DNA from: CAWIXB01 sp963839955
GTDB taxonomy: Bacteria; Actinomycetota; Actinomycetes; JACCUZ01
Assembly (NCBI GenBank): GCA_963839955.1
Contig: CAWIXB010000001.1
Coordinates: forward strand, 1,302,001 to 1,366,000
Direction of reading: 5' to 3'
Length of the DNA: 64,000 nt
Shown in pieces: positions 54,615 to 63,419 of this stretch (the first letter of the stretch is position 1; each line of letters begins with the position of its first letter). The notes beneath the pieces were generated by a model, which did no database searches, was not told the DNA's origin, and worked only from the letters and a program-made list of their open reading frames with translations. Position numbers and translations under genes: made by a program.

Positions 54615-54620
54615 TAGGGT
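54615..54620 (+). promoter_or_regulatory. leaderless -10 element TAGGGT
   Basis: TAGGGT ends 7 nt before GTG 54628 of the methyltransferase gene. Confidence 0.5.
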
Positions 54621-54627
54621 CCAGCAC

Positions 54628-55194
54628 GTGAACGAAGCGCACCTGCAGCTGTGTTCCAGCCCCGAGTGGGCCCGATTGGTCGAGGACGAACTGCTGCCGT
54701 GGGTGCTCGCCGGGCACGACCTGGGCGACCATCTGCTGGAGGTCGGCGCCGGCCCCGGGCTCACGACCGATGTACTGCGCGGTCGGGTCCCGCGCGTCAC
54801 CGCGGTCGAGCTCGACGAGGCCCTCGCCACGGCGCTGGCCGAGCGGCTGGCGGGCACCAACGTGGAAGTGGTCAAGGCCGACGCGACCTCGCTGCCGTTC
54901 CCCGATCGGCACTTCTCGTCGGCGGCCTGTCTCACGATGCTGCACCACATCCCGACCGTCGCCCTGCAGGATATGGCGCTCGCCGAGGTCGCCCGGGTGC
55001 TGCGCCCCGGTGGCACGCTGGTCGGCACCGACGGCCTGGACACGCCCGCGCGGCGCCGCCTGCACGAAGGGGACATCTTCCTGCCGATCGACCCCCTCAC
55101 CATCACGGAGCGGCTACGCGCGGCCGGATTCGCCGACGTAACCTCAGATACGACGGACGACCGCATCCGGTTCGCTGCCAGCGCGCCGCGCTGA
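54628..55194 (+). CDS. class I SAM-dependent methyltransferase
   Basis: Methyltransferase of 188 aa. Motif I is LLEVGAGPGLTTDVL, motif II VTAVELDEALA, motif III VVKADATSLPFPD, and motif IV region AACLTMLHHIP followed by VLRPGGTLVGTD. This is the ubiE/small-molecule methyltransferase branch; the acceptor is unknown. GTG 54628 is chosen because TAGGGT lies 7 nt upstream; the frame is open further up without a better start. Confidence 0.9.
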   Translation: MNEAHLQLCSSPEWARLVEDELLPWVLAGHDLGDHLLEVGAGPGLTTDVLRGRVPRVTAVELDEALATALAERLAGTNVEVVKADATSLPFPDRHFSSAACLTMLHHIPTVALQDMALAEVARVLRPGGTLVGTDGLDTPARRRLHEGDIFLPIDPLTITERLRAAGFADVTSDTTDDRIRFAASAPR

Positions 55195-55206
55195 CCTCCC
55201 CGGGCG

Positions 55207-55989
55207 TCAGCCGCCGAGAGCGTCGAGTGCGGCCATCTCCGCGTCGTTCAGCTCGAAGTCGTAGATGTCCGCGTTGGAGACGATGCGCTCGCGGCGGGCC
55301 GACTTGGGGATGACGACGATGCCCCGTTGCACGTGCCAGCGCACCACGATCTGGGCCGGCTCCTTGCCATGCCCGGCGGCGATCTTCGCGAGGGTCGGAT
55401 CGTCCAGCCGTCCGGCCAGGAACGGGCTGTAGCCCTCGAGCTGGACGCCGCGCTCCCGGTGTTCGGCGAGCGTCTCCGCGTCGTGCAGGAACGGGCTCCA
55501 CCTGATCTGGTTGACCGCCGGCGTGACCCCGGTCGCGGAAGTCAGCTCGTCGATCTGGTCGATCGAGTAGTTGCTCACCCCGATCGCTCGAGCCAGGCCG
55601 TCGTCGCGCGCCTGCACGAACCTCTCCCACGTGCTGACGCCCGCGCCGCCGGGCGGCCAGTGCACCAGCCACAGGTCGACCTGGTCCGTGCCCAGCGCCG
55701 CAAGACTCGCCTCGAGGGTCTCGCGTTCGCGTCCCGCGTTGTCGGGCGGCAGCTTGGTGGTGACGAACACGTCGGAGCGGTCGAGCCCGCTCTCGCGCAG
55801 CGCGGCGCCGACCTCCTTCTCGTTGTGGTAGCCCGTTGCGGTGTCGAGGTGGCGGTAACCCGCCTCGAGCGCCCACACCACGGACTCGTGCGCCTCCTTG
55901 CCTCTGAGCCGCCAGGTGCCGAAGCCGAGCAGGGGGATGCGTGCGCCGCCCGTGAGGTCGACGGCGGGTTCGCGGAAGTCATCAGTCAT
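55207..55989 (-). CDS. aldo/keto reductase, 2,5-diketo-D-gluconate reductase-like
   Basis: NADPH-dependent reductase of 260 aa. GFGTWRLRGKEAHESVVWALEAGYRHLDTATGYHNEKEVGAAL contains the catalytic Asp and Tyr, TTKLPP the Lys and LVHWPPGG the His. IPKSARRERIVSNADIYDF is the C-terminal cofactor motif. The substrate in a histidine-degradation operon is unclear. ATG 55989 overlaps the HutF stop by 4 nt, and AGGA lies 4 nt upstream. Confidence 0.92.
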   Translation of the reverse strand: MTDDFREPAVDLTGGARIPLLGFGTWRLRGKEAHESVVWALEAGYRHLDTATGYHNEKEVGAALRESGLDRSDVFVTTKLPPDNAGRERETLEASLAALGTDQVDLWLVHWPPGGAGVSTWERFVQARDDGLARAIGVSNYSIDQIDELTSATGVTPAVNQIRWSPFLHDAETLAEHRERGVQLEGYSPFLAGRLDDPTLAKIAAGHGKEPAQIVVRWHVQRGIVVIPKSARRERIVSNADIYDFELNDAEMAALDALGG

Positions 55990-57371
55990 GTCGTCCTGCT
56001 GCCCCCTCTGGTCCTGCTGACACCTCCAGGTGCCGAATCGGAGCCGGCTAGCGCTTCGTGCAGCAGGGCGCCGACGTCGCCGAGCACGTGGCGGCCGGCG
56101 GTGACCACCCGCCGGCCCGAGCAGAGCACGTCCGTCACATCGGCGGCACTTGCGGCGAAGACGACGGCTTCCGCGGCATGGCCGGCCTGGATACCCGCCG
56201 TCCGCACCGAGTCGAGCCGCACCGCCACCAGATCGGCGCGTGCCCCGGGAGCCAGCACCCCTGCGTCCAGGAAGCCCAGTGCCGCGTGGCCGCCGGCAGT
56301 CGCCGTGTCGAGCAGCTCGGCGGCCGACCAGTGGCCGCGCCTCCCGGTCACGAGCCGTGTGTCGAGCTCGACCGCGCGCGCCTCCTCGAGCAGGTCGATG
56401 ACTGCGTGGCTGTCCGAGCCGAGGCTGAGGGGCGAGCCGGCCTCGTGCAGTCGCCGGCCGGGGCCGACCCCGTCGGCGAGGTCGCGTTCGGTCGTGGGGC
56501 AGAGACACACCCGCGTCTGCGACCCGCCGAGCAGCGCGACGTCCTCGTCGTCGATGTGCGTCGCGTGCACCGCTGTGGTGCGCGGCCCGAGCACCCCTGC
56601 GTCGTGCAGCAGGCGGGTCGGTGTGACGCCGTACGCCTGCTGGCACGCGGCGTTCTCCGCCGCCTGTTCCGACACGTGCACGTGCAGCGGCGCCGCGTGC
56701 CGGTCGCCCCACGCCGCCACGGTCCCGAGCTGTTCGCGCGGTACGGCGCGCACCGAATGCACGGCAGCACCGATCACGACGTCCGCGCTGTCGCTGTACG
56801 TCGCGTGCAGCGCGTCGGCGCGCGCAGCCCACTGGTCGGCGTCGCCGTCGCCGAATCGTTGCTGCACGCCGGTCAGCGGGTCGCCGACACCGCCGGTGAG
56901 GTAGCACGTGTCGAGCAGCGTGAGCCGCAGACCGGCCTCCCGCGCGGCCTGAACGAGTGCGTGCCCGATCGCGTTGGGGTCGTCGTACGGACGGCCGTCC
57001 GGACCGTGGTGCACGTAGTGGAACTCGCCGACGCAGGTGACTCCGGCCAGCGCCATCTCGGCGTAGGTCGCCCTGGCGAGGGCGAGGTAGCTGTCGGGGT
57101 CCAGCCCGGCCGCGACGGCGTACATCTGCTCGCGCCAGGTCCAGAACGTGCCGCGGGACGCCTGCGTCCGCGACCGCAGCGCGCGGTGGAAGGCGTGGGA
57201 GTGAGCGTTCGCGAGGCCGGGCAGCACCACGCCGCGCAGCTGCTCGTCGGCATCAGCGGGCGCCGCCCCCTCGGCAAGGCTCACGATGCGATCGCCGTCG
57301 ACCTCGATGCGCACGTCGTGCCCGACCCGGTCGCCGGGCAGCCAGGCGAGCTTGCAGTGGTAGGTCGTCAC
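55986..57371 (-). CDS. hutF: formimidoylglutamate deiminase
   Basis: Amidohydrolase-superfamily enzyme of 461 aa that converts N-formimidoyl-L-glutamate to N-formyl-L-glutamate and ammonia in histidine degradation. The metal site is PGLANAHSHAFHRALR (HxH), with HVSEQAAEN, VHATHIDDED and LGSDSHAVIDLLEEAR; the HutF pattern GTFWTWREQMYAVA is present. GTG 57371 overlaps the M20 gene stop by 4 nt (GTGA). The rest of the pathway (HutH, HutU, HutI) is not in the window. Confidence 0.93.
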   Translation of the reverse strand: MTTYHCKLAWLPGDRVGHDVRIEVDGDRIVSLAEGAAPADADEQLRGVVLPGLANAHSHAFHRALRSRTQASRGTFWTWREQMYAVAAGLDPDSYLALARATYAEMALAGVTCVGEFHYVHHGPDGRPYDDPNAIGHALVQAAREAGLRLTLLDTCYLTGGVGDPLTGVQQRFGDGDADQWAARADALHATYSDSADVVIGAAVHSVRAVPREQLGTVAAWGDRHAAPLHVHVSEQAAENAACQQAYGVTPTRLLHDAGVLGPRTTAVHATHIDDEDVALLGGSQTRVCLCPTTERDLADGVGPGRRLHEAGSPLSLGSDSHAVIDLLEEARAVELDTRLVTGRRGHWSAAELLDTATAGGHAALGFLDAGVLAPGARADLVAVRLDSVRTAGIQAGHAAEAVVFAASAADVTDVLCSGRRVVTAGRHVLGDVGALLHEALAGSDSAPGGVSRTRGGSRTT

Positions 57372-58606
57372 CGGGACAGCTCCTCGAGCACGGAGGCGAG
57401 GGCGATGACGCCGGCCACGCAGTCGTGCTCGTCGGCGTGTTCCGCGGGGGAGTGGGACACGCCCGTCGGGTTGCGGACGAAGAGCATTGCGGCCGTGATG
57501 CCGGCGGTTGCCAGGATGCCGGCATCGTGGCCGGCGCCGGTCGGAAGGACGGGGGCGTCGTCGAGCAGCCCGGCGAGTCGTTCGCGCAGCGGCGGGTCCA
57601 GGTCGACGGCGGCTGTGTATGACTCCTCGACCGCGTCGGCGCCAGCCACGGCGGCGACGGCTGCGACGAGATCGCGCACCCGCTGCTCGTCGGACCCCCG
57701 GGCGTCCAGCCAGGCTTGGACGAGCGAGGGGATCGCGTTCGTCCCGTTGGGCTCGACGTGAACGCGGCCGACGGTCGCCAGCGCGTCGTGCGCCTCGGCC
57801 TGATCGCGAGCGGCCAGCGTGGTGCGGGCGAGCGCGAGCATCGGGTCGCGACGGTCGGCGAGTCGCGTGGTGCCGGCGTGGTTGGCCTCGCCGCCGAGGT
57901 CGAAGCGCCATCGGCCGTGCGGCCAGATCGAGCTCGCTACGCCGACGGCGCGGTCCATGTCGACGAGTGCGCGGCCCTGTTCGACGTGCAGCTCGACGAA
58001 GACGCCGACCCTCGCGAGCGTCTCGTCGTCACGGCCGACGTGGCTCGGGTCGTGACCATGGGTCCGCATCGCGTCCGCCAGCGTCGTGCCGTCGATGCCG
58101 ACGAGCGAGCGCGCCCGGTCGGCGTCGAGCTCGCCGGTCAGCAGTCGCGAGCCGACACACGAGACACCGAAGCGGGCACCTTCCTCGTCACTGAACGCCG
58201 CCACCGCGATCGGACGTCGCGGCCGCATACCGCGCCCGCGGAGGAGGTCGAGGGCGGCGAAGGCGGAGATGACACCCAGCGGTCCGTCGTAGGCGCCGCC
58301 GTCGGGTACGGAGTCGAGGTGGCTCCCGGTCACCACGCCGGGACCGGCGGCATCGGGATCGCCCCACCATGCCCACTGGTTGCCGTCGCGGTCGACGACG
58401 AGGTCGAGCCCACGTCGCGCAGCCTCCTGGGCGAACCACTCGCGACAGGCACGGTCGGTGTCGGTCCAGGCGAAGCGGCGGTAGCCACCGCTTCCCGAGT
58501 CGAGGCCCACCGGCAGCAGCGCCGACCACAGGTGCGACCACGAGGCATGCGCGTCGCGGCGTACGGCGTCGGGTCCGCTCTCTCGGTCGCCCACGGTGGT
58601 CAGCAT
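57368..58606 (-). CDS. M20 amidohydrolase, allantoate/N-carbamoyl amino acid hydrolase-like
   Basis: Zinc/manganese amidohydrolase of 412 aa. TGSHLDSVPDGGAYDGPLGV and FSDEEGARFG hold metal ligands, VELHVEQG and GGEANHAGTT lie in the dimerisation/substrate lid, and GAGHDA and NPTGVSHSPAE complete the site. It matches allantoate amidohydrolases and N-carbamoyl amino acid hydrolases. Translational coupling to hutF suggests it could hydrolyse N-formylglutamate in place of HutG (inference). ATG 58606 is used; GTG 58594 is an alternative. Confidence 0.88.
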   Translation of the reverse strand: MLTTVGDRESGPDAVRRDAHASWSHLWSALLPVGLDSGSGGYRRFAWTDTDRACREWFAQEAARRGLDLVVDRDGNQWAWWGDPDAAGPGVVTGSHLDSVPDGGAYDGPLGVISAFAALDLLRGRGMRPRRPIAVAAFSDEEGARFGVSCVGSRLLTGELDADRARSLVGIDGTTLADAMRTHGHDPSHVGRDDETLARVGVFVELHVEQGRALVDMDRAVGVASSIWPHGRWRFDLGGEANHAGTTRLADRRDPMLALARTTLAARDQAEAHDALATVGRVHVEPNGTNAIPSLVQAWLDARGSDEQRVRDLVAAVAAVAGADAVEESYTAAVDLDPPLRERLAGLLDDAPVLPTGAGHDAGILATAGITAAMLFVRNPTGVSHSPAEHADEHDCVAGVIALASVLEELSR

Positions 58607-58650
58607 GCCAGCACGAAACGAGCGAGCACGGGACGCCGGTGCGGGCGACC

Positions 58651-58656
58651 TAGACT
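58651..58656 (+). promoter_or_regulatory. leaderless -10 element TAGACT
   Basis: TAGACT ends 7 nt before GTG 58664 of the DUF72 gene. Confidence 0.5.
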
Positions 58657-58663
58657 TCGCCGG

Positions 58664-59506
58664 GTGCCACGGATCTGCATCGGCATCTCGGGCTGGCGCT
58701 ACCCGCCCTGGCGTGGCGATTTCTACCCGACCGGCCTCGCGCAGCGCCGCGAGCTCGAGTACGCCTCACGGCGGCTGTCGTCCATCGAGCTGAACGGCTC
58801 CTTCTACGCCCTGCAGCGCCCGGAGAGCTACCGAGCCTGGCACGACGAGACTCCCGACGACTTCGTCTTCGCGGTCAAGGGTCCGCGCTTCATCACGCAC
58901 CTGAAGAAGCTGGGCGACGTCGAGACGCCGATCGCCAACTTCCTCGCCTCCGGTGTGCTGGCACTGGGTCCGAAGCTCGGGCCGGTGCTCTGGCAGCTGC
59001 CGCCGAACCTCGGATTCGACGCGGGACGGCTGCGCAACTTCTTCGCGATGCTCCCGCGCACGACGATGGAAGCGGCTCGGCTGGCCGTTGCCCACGACAG
59101 TCGTCTCGATGACCGAGCGCTGACGACGGCCGACGCGGACCGGCCGATGCGCCACGCCCTGGAGGTGCGCCACAGGACGTTCGAGGAGCACCGCGGCGAA
59201 CTGGCAGATCTGTTGCGCGCACAGGGCGTGGCGCTCGTCATGGCCGACACCGCGGGAAAGTGGCCGCGCCTCGACGAGCACACTGCCGACTTCGCCTACG
59301 CGCGGCTGCACGGCGACCAGGAGCTCTACGTCAGTGGCTACTCCTCCGACGCGTTGGACGCGTGGGCGAACCGTGTGCGGACGTGGACGGGCAGCGGCCG
59401 TGACGTCTTCGTCTACTTCGACAACGACGTGAAGGTGCGCGCGCCGTACGACGCGATCGCGCTCGCGCAGCGGCTGGGTGTCCCTCCGCCGGACGCGCGG
59501 ACGTAG
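58664..59506 (+). CDS. DUF72 domain protein
   Basis: TIM-barrel protein of 280 aa in the DUF72/YecE family. The signature ICIGISGWRYPPWRGDFYP is at the N-terminus, followed by LSSIELNGSFYALQRPESYRAWHDETPDDFVFAVKGPRFITH and the C-terminal DVFVYFDNDVKVRAPYDAIAL. Function in bacteria is unknown. GTG 58664 is leaderless. The frame is open upstream, antisense to the M20 gene. Confidence 0.9.
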   Translation: MPRICIGISGWRYPPWRGDFYPTGLAQRRELEYASRRLSSIELNGSFYALQRPESYRAWHDETPDDFVFAVKGPRFITHLKKLGDVETPIANFLASGVLALGPKLGPVLWQLPPNLGFDAGRLRNFFAMLPRTTMEAARLAVAHDSRLDDRALTTADADRPMRHALEVRHRTFEEHRGELADLLRAQGVALVMADTAGKWPRLDEHTADFAYARLHGDQELYVSGYSSDALDAWANRVRTWTGSGRDVFVYFDNDVKVRAPYDAIALAQRLGVPPPDART

Positions 59507-59513
59507 CGAACGC

Positions 59514-60470
59514 CTAGGGCTCGGCGACGCTGGGCAGTTCGGCGCACTCGAGGTCGTCGCTGTCCGCCCGATCGCGGCGGTCGCCGTCCTCGCGGGCGCT
59601 GGGCACGTGCGCGGCGGAGCGGCTCCGGCCCGTCGCGAGCACCGAGCCCACCAGGATCAGCATGAAGCCGATGGCCGTGGCCACCGTGAACGACTCGTCG
59701 AGGACGACGACGCCGAGCAGCAGCGCCACGGCTGGGTTCAGGTAGGTGATGACGGTGGCCCGCGTCGGACCGACCTCGGTGATCAGCCGGAAGAACAGCA
59801 GGAAGGCGAGTGCTGTGCACACCACCGCCAGGGCGACCACCGAAGCAATGGCCTCAGCGGACGGCCACGAGTCGGGCGCCTGCGCGACGCCGGTCGGCAC
59901 GTAGAGCAGCGCGGACAGGGTGAGTGCCGCGGCCATGACGCCGAGCGCCGGCAGGTCGGAGAGGTAGCGCACCAGGATCAACGGCCCGACGGCGTAGCAG
60001 ATGGCCACCATGGCCACTGCCACCACGGCGCGACCGTCACCGACGCCTACCTCGAATCCGACCAGGGCGCCGACGCCGGCCATACCCACGAAGAGACCGG
60101 CGTACCGGCGCGCGTCGAGCCGGTCACGCGCCGGGTCGAAGCCGACGAGCAGCGCACCGACGAGGGGGACCGAGGCGATGAGCAGCCCGGTCAGCGAGCT
60201 GGACAGTCGCTGCTCGGCAAACCCGAGGAGCACCCAGGGCACGCAGATCTCCACCAGCGCGAACGCGACGAGCGGTAACCACTTCGGCCACAGGGAGCGG
60301 AGCTGACCGCGGGCCAGGGCGAGGGGGAGCAACAGGGCGGCGGCCAGCGTGCAGCGGGCCAGCACCAGGGTCGACGGCGAGATCTCGTCGACCGCCACCT
60401 TGATCAGGAGGTAGGGAATCCCCCAGATCACCGCCATGGAGAGGAAGAGAACCCACCCGCGCCTACTCAT
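59514..60470 (-). CDS. EamA/DMT-superfamily transporter
   Basis: Inner-membrane protein of 318 aa with ten predicted helices in two EamA repeats, the first beginning GWVLFLSMAVIWGIPYLLIKVAVDEISPSTLVLARC and the second at AVVAVAMVAICYAVGPLILVR. The Asp/Arg-rich tail is cytoplasmic. Such proteins export amino acids or metabolites; the substrate is unknown. ATG 60470 has GGCGGGG shortly upstream. The gap 60471-60616 contains TTGACT on the minus strand, a possible -35. Confidence 0.87.
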   Translation of the reverse strand: MSRRGWVLFLSMAVIWGIPYLLIKVAVDEISPSTLVLARCTLAAALLLPLALARGQLRSLWPKWLPLVAFALVEICVPWVLLGFAEQRLSSSLTGLLIASVPLVGALLVGFDPARDRLDARRYAGLFVGMAGVGALVGFEVGVGDGRAVVAVAMVAICYAVGPLILVRYLSDLPALGVMAAALTLSALLYVPTGVAQAPDSWPSAEAIASVVALAVVCTALAFLLFFRLITEVGPTRATVITYLNPAVALLLGVVVLDESFTVATAIGFMLILVGSVLATGRSRSAAHVPSAREDGDRRDRADSDDLECAELPSVAEP

Positions 60471-60616
60471 CGACCCCGCCTGTCCGTGTCGCTCCGCAGC
60501 TCTGCTGGTCAGGCGTCATGATGCCCGACACCCCTGACAGTTTGGTGTCTGGGAACAACCAGATGCAGTCAATTTTCGCGACGCGGTGTCTAGCCGGTCG
60601 GCGCGCCCGGGGTTGC

Positions 60617-60997
60617 TCAGCCGACCCGGAACCACACGTTCTTGCCCTCCGGCGCCGGGTCGACCCCCCACTCGGCCGAGATGAGGTCGATCAGGCGTAG
60701 GCCACGGCCGTTTTCGTCGTCGGTGCTGCCCGTCTCGCGGGGTGTCGGCAGCACAGGGGACCCGTCGCGGACCCGCACCTGCAGCGCCCGGCCGTCGCAC
60801 TCGACGGTCACCACGATGGGCGAGCCCCCGTGCAGCACCGCATTGGTGACGACCTCGCTCACCAGCAGCACGGCATCATCGAGCACCTCGCCGGCGTGAG
60901 CGACGCAGGTCGCCTCCCGCAGAAACGCGCGGGCCAGCGCGGGGGCCGAGCGGGACAGTGGCAGCTCCCGCTCTGTGCGTGGGGTGCGCTCGCACAT
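60617..60997 (-). CDS. RsbW-like ATP-binding regulatory protein
   Basis: Single-domain histidine-kinase-like ATPase of 126 aa in the SpoIIAB/RsbW group. The N-box is VSEVVTNAVLHGGS, the G1 region RVRDGSPVLP, and the G2 region GRGLRLIDLISAEWG. Stand-alone copies are abundant in actinobacteria and act as anti-sigma or signalling kinases. No sigma factor or antagonist is adjacent. ATG 60997 has GAGAGG 6 nt upstream; the longer frame to 61204 has no support. Confidence 0.85.
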   Translation of the reverse strand: MCERTPRTERELPLSRSAPALARAFLREATCVAHAGEVLDDAVLLVSEVVTNAVLHGGSPIVVTVECDGRALQVRVRDGSPVLPTPRETGSTDDENGRGLRLIDLISAEWGVDPAPEGKNVWFRVG

Positions 60998-61010
60998 AGG
61001 GAGCCTCTCG

Positions 61011-61035
61011 ACGACCGTACGTCTTACGGCCGTAC
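61011..61035 (-). promoter_or_regulatory. 10-bp direct repeat upstream of the RsbW-like gene
   Basis: On the minus strand GTACGGCCGT and GTACGGTCGT are separated by AAGAC, a 15-bp period, just upstream of the ribosome binding site. This could be a regulator site or overlap the promoter. Confidence 0.35.
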
Positions 61036-61135
61036 CTACTGTGTGCCCCGTTGTCGCCTGCCGAACCCCGGGCGTGACGACATGATCACCCTGGGGTCCA
61101 AGAGATCCTTGCATGACCGGCAAAAGGTTGTAGGC

Positions 61136-61160
61136 TGCATGCAGTTTCGTGATGCATGCA
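61136..61160 (+). promoter_or_regulatory. two TGCATGCA palindromes, probable MarR operator
   Basis: TGCATGCA occurs at 61136-61143 and 61153-61160, each self-complementary, 17 bp apart. They lie directly before the ribosome binding site of the MarR gene, so binding would repress the MarR-efflux operon (inference). Confidence 0.5.
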
Positions 61161-61176
61161 TAGAAGGAAGCACAGG

Positions 61177-61695
61177 GTGGAAAAGGGCACGGTGGACGTC
61201 TCATCCCAGGTGGCCGAGGTCAGCCAGGAAGTAGGCCGGCTGATGCGGGCGACACACGCGATCCGGGCCCAGCTCGGCACCCGCAGCGGTGAGGCCGTCG
61301 AGTGGTCGGCGTTCGCCCTCCTCGCCCACCTCGTCCGGGAAGGTCCCCGGCGCTCCGCCGACCTTGCGGTGCTGGCCTGCGTCGACCCGTCCACGGTGAG
61401 TCGCCAGGTCGCGCAGCTGGTCGCGCTGGACCTGGTGGAGCGCCAGGCAGACCCGGCCGACGGCCGGGCGACGCTGCTCGTCGCGACCGCGGCCGGCCGG
61501 CAGACCTACGACTCGATGTTCCGCCGCCGCGAGCAGGCCTTCGCCAACCTGCTGGCCGGCTGGTCGCCGGACGACGTCGCGACGCTGGCCACACTGCTGC
61601 ACCGCCTCAACGAGAGCTTCCTCGATCGGCGAGCCGAGGTGCTCGAGCTCGTCGCCCGTCCCGACACAGACATGACCACGTCGGAGACGCGATGA
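61177..61695 (+). CDS. MarR family transcriptional regulator
   Basis: Winged helix-turn-helix repressor of 172 aa. The DNA-binding core is RSADLAVLACVDPSTVSRQVAQLVALDLVERQADPADGRATLLVATAAG, with the MarR wing DPxDGR. GTG 61177 is selected by AAGGAAG 7 nt upstream; ATG 61156 and GTG 61192 are alternatives. It overlaps the downstream DHA2 transporter by 4 nt and probably represses it, responding to a transported compound. Confidence 0.9.
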   Translation: MEKGTVDVSSQVAEVSQEVGRLMRATHAIRAQLGTRSGEAVEWSAFALLAHLVREGPRRSADLAVLACVDPSTVSRQVAQLVALDLVERQADPADGRATLLVATAAGRQTYDSMFRRREQAFANLLAGWSPDDVATLATLLHRLNESFLDRRAEVLELVARPDTDMTTSETR

Positions 61696-63419
61696 GCGCC
61701 ACTCACCCGACTGCCACCGTCTCCCGTGAGCTGACGCACAAGCAGATCCTGACGATCCTGTCCGGCCTGATGGCGGGCATGTTCCTCGCGGCACTCGACC
61801 AGACGATCGTCGCCACGTCGATCCGCACCATCGCCGACGACCTGCAGGGCCTCTCGCTCCAGGCATGGGCTACCACGGCCTACCTCATCACCGCCACGAT
61901 CAGCACGCCGCTCTACGGCAAGCTCTCCGACCTCTACGGGCGACGCCCGTTCTTCCTCGCGGCCATCACCATCTTCGTCGTCGGCTCAGCGATGTGCGGC
62001 TTCGCCAGTTCGCTGTACGAGCTGGCGGCGTTCCGCGCGTTCCAGGGTCTCGGCGCCGGTGGGCTGTTCTCGCTCGCGCTCACCATCATCGGTGACATCG
62101 TCCCGCCGCGTGAGCGTGCGAAGTACCAGGGCTACTTCCTCGCGGTCTTCGGCACCTCGAGCGTCCTCGGCCCGGTCATCGGCGGCTTCCTGGCCGGCCA
62201 GGAGGAGCTCCTCGGCATCACCGGCTGGCGGTGGGTCTTCCTCGTCAACATCCCGATCGGCATGGTCGCGCTCGCGGTCGTGGCACGCAACCTGCACCTT
62301 CCCCATGAGCGCCGCGACCACCGCATCGACTGGCCGGGCGCCTTGGCGCTGATCGTCGGACTCGTGCCGCTGCTCGTCGTGGCCGAGCAGGGCCGGGAGT
62401 GGGGGTGGTCGTCAGGCCTGTCGGTCACCTGCTTGGTGCTCGGCGTGGTCGGGCTGGTGTCGTTCCTGTTCGCCGAGCGCAGCTATGGCGACGACGCGCT
62501 GCTGCCGCTGCGGCTCTTCCGCGGGCGGACGTTCGCGGTCGGCTCGATGGTCAACTTCATCATCGGCATGGGCATGTTCGGTGGTCTCGCGTCGTTGCCG
62601 CTCTACCTGCAGATCGTCAAGGGTGCCTCGCCCACCGAGGCCGGGCTCCTGCTGGTCCCCCTCGTCGCCGGCATCATGGCCGGCTCGATCATCGCCGGCC
62701 AGGTCATCGCCCGGACCGGGCGCTACAAGTGGTTCCCCGTCGGGGGAGCGGTGCTGCTCGTGACCGGCATGCTGTTGTTCAGCACGCTCGACGTCGACAG
62801 CCCGCTGTGGGTGACGATGTTCATCTCGCCCGTGTTCGGGCTCGGCCTGGGCTTCAACATGCAGCCGCTCGTCCTCGCGCTGCAGAACGCCGTCCCACCG
62901 CGCGACATGGGCGTGGCGACCTCGTCTGCGACCTTCTTCCGGCAGATGGGGGGCACGCTGGGGACGGCGGTGTTCCTGGCGATCCTGTTCTCGACGGTGA
63001 GCTCTCGCATCTCGTCGGCCGTCCGGGGCGCCGCGGGCACCGACGAGTTCCGGGCCGCGCTGGTCGATCCGCAGGTGCTGGCCGACCCGACGAACGCCCG
63101 CGTCGCCGGGGCCATTCGCGACGGCGGCGTGCCGCTGCCCGCTGGAGCTCTCGACGACACGTCGTTCCTCTCCCAGCTCGACGACCGGATTGCGCGACCC
63201 TTCCTGCAGGGCTTCTCGTCCTCCATCGACCTGGTGTTCATGGTCGGTGCAGCAGTGCTGGCCGTCGGGTTCGTCGTCGTGCTGTTCCTTCCGGAGGAGC
63301 CGCTCCGCAAGGTGTCGGGCATCGAGGCCCGCCGCCAGGACGACGAGGCCGCCGAGGCGGCAGCAGCCGCAGCGGCCGTTGGCGCCCCGGCGACAGGGGT
63401 TACCGGCGTACGACCGTGA
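61692..63419 (+). CDS. DHA2-family multidrug MFS transporter (14 helices)
   Basis: Inner-membrane efflux pump of 575 aa in the EmrB/QacA family. The first helix reads LSGLMAGMFLAALDQTIVATSIRTIADDL (motif D1, LDxTIVNVAL-like), motif A is GKLSDLYGRRP, and motif C lies in VFGTSSVLGPVIGG. A long extracytoplasmic loop (about residues 440-500) precedes the last helix, and the tail is Ala-rich. ATG 61692 overlaps the MarR stop (ATGA). Confidence 0.92.
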   Translation: MSATHPTATVSRELTHKQILTILSGLMAGMFLAALDQTIVATSIRTIADDLQGLSLQAWATTAYLITATISTPLYGKLSDLYGRRPFFLAAITIFVVGSAMCGFASSLYELAAFRAFQGLGAGGLFSLALTIIGDIVPPRERAKYQGYFLAVFGTSSVLGPVIGGFLAGQEELLGITGWRWVFLVNIPIGMVALAVVARNLHLPHERRDHRIDWPGALALIVGLVPLLVVAEQGREWGWSSGLSVTCLVLGVVGLVSFLFAERSYGDDALLPLRLFRGRTFAVGSMVNFIIGMGMFGGLASLPLYLQIVKGASPTEAGLLLVPLVAGIMAGSIIAGQVIARTGRYKWFPVGGAVLLVTGMLLFSTLDVDSPLWVTMFISPVFGLGLGFNMQPLVLALQNAVPPRDMGVATSSATFFRQMGGTLGTAVFLAILFSTVSSRISSAVRGAAGTDEFRAALVDPQVLADPTNARVAGAIRDGGVPLPAGALDDTSFLSQLDDRIARPFLQGFSSSIDLVFMVGAAVLAVGFVVVLFLPEEPLRKVSGIEARRQDDEAAEAAAAAAAVGAPATGVTGVRP

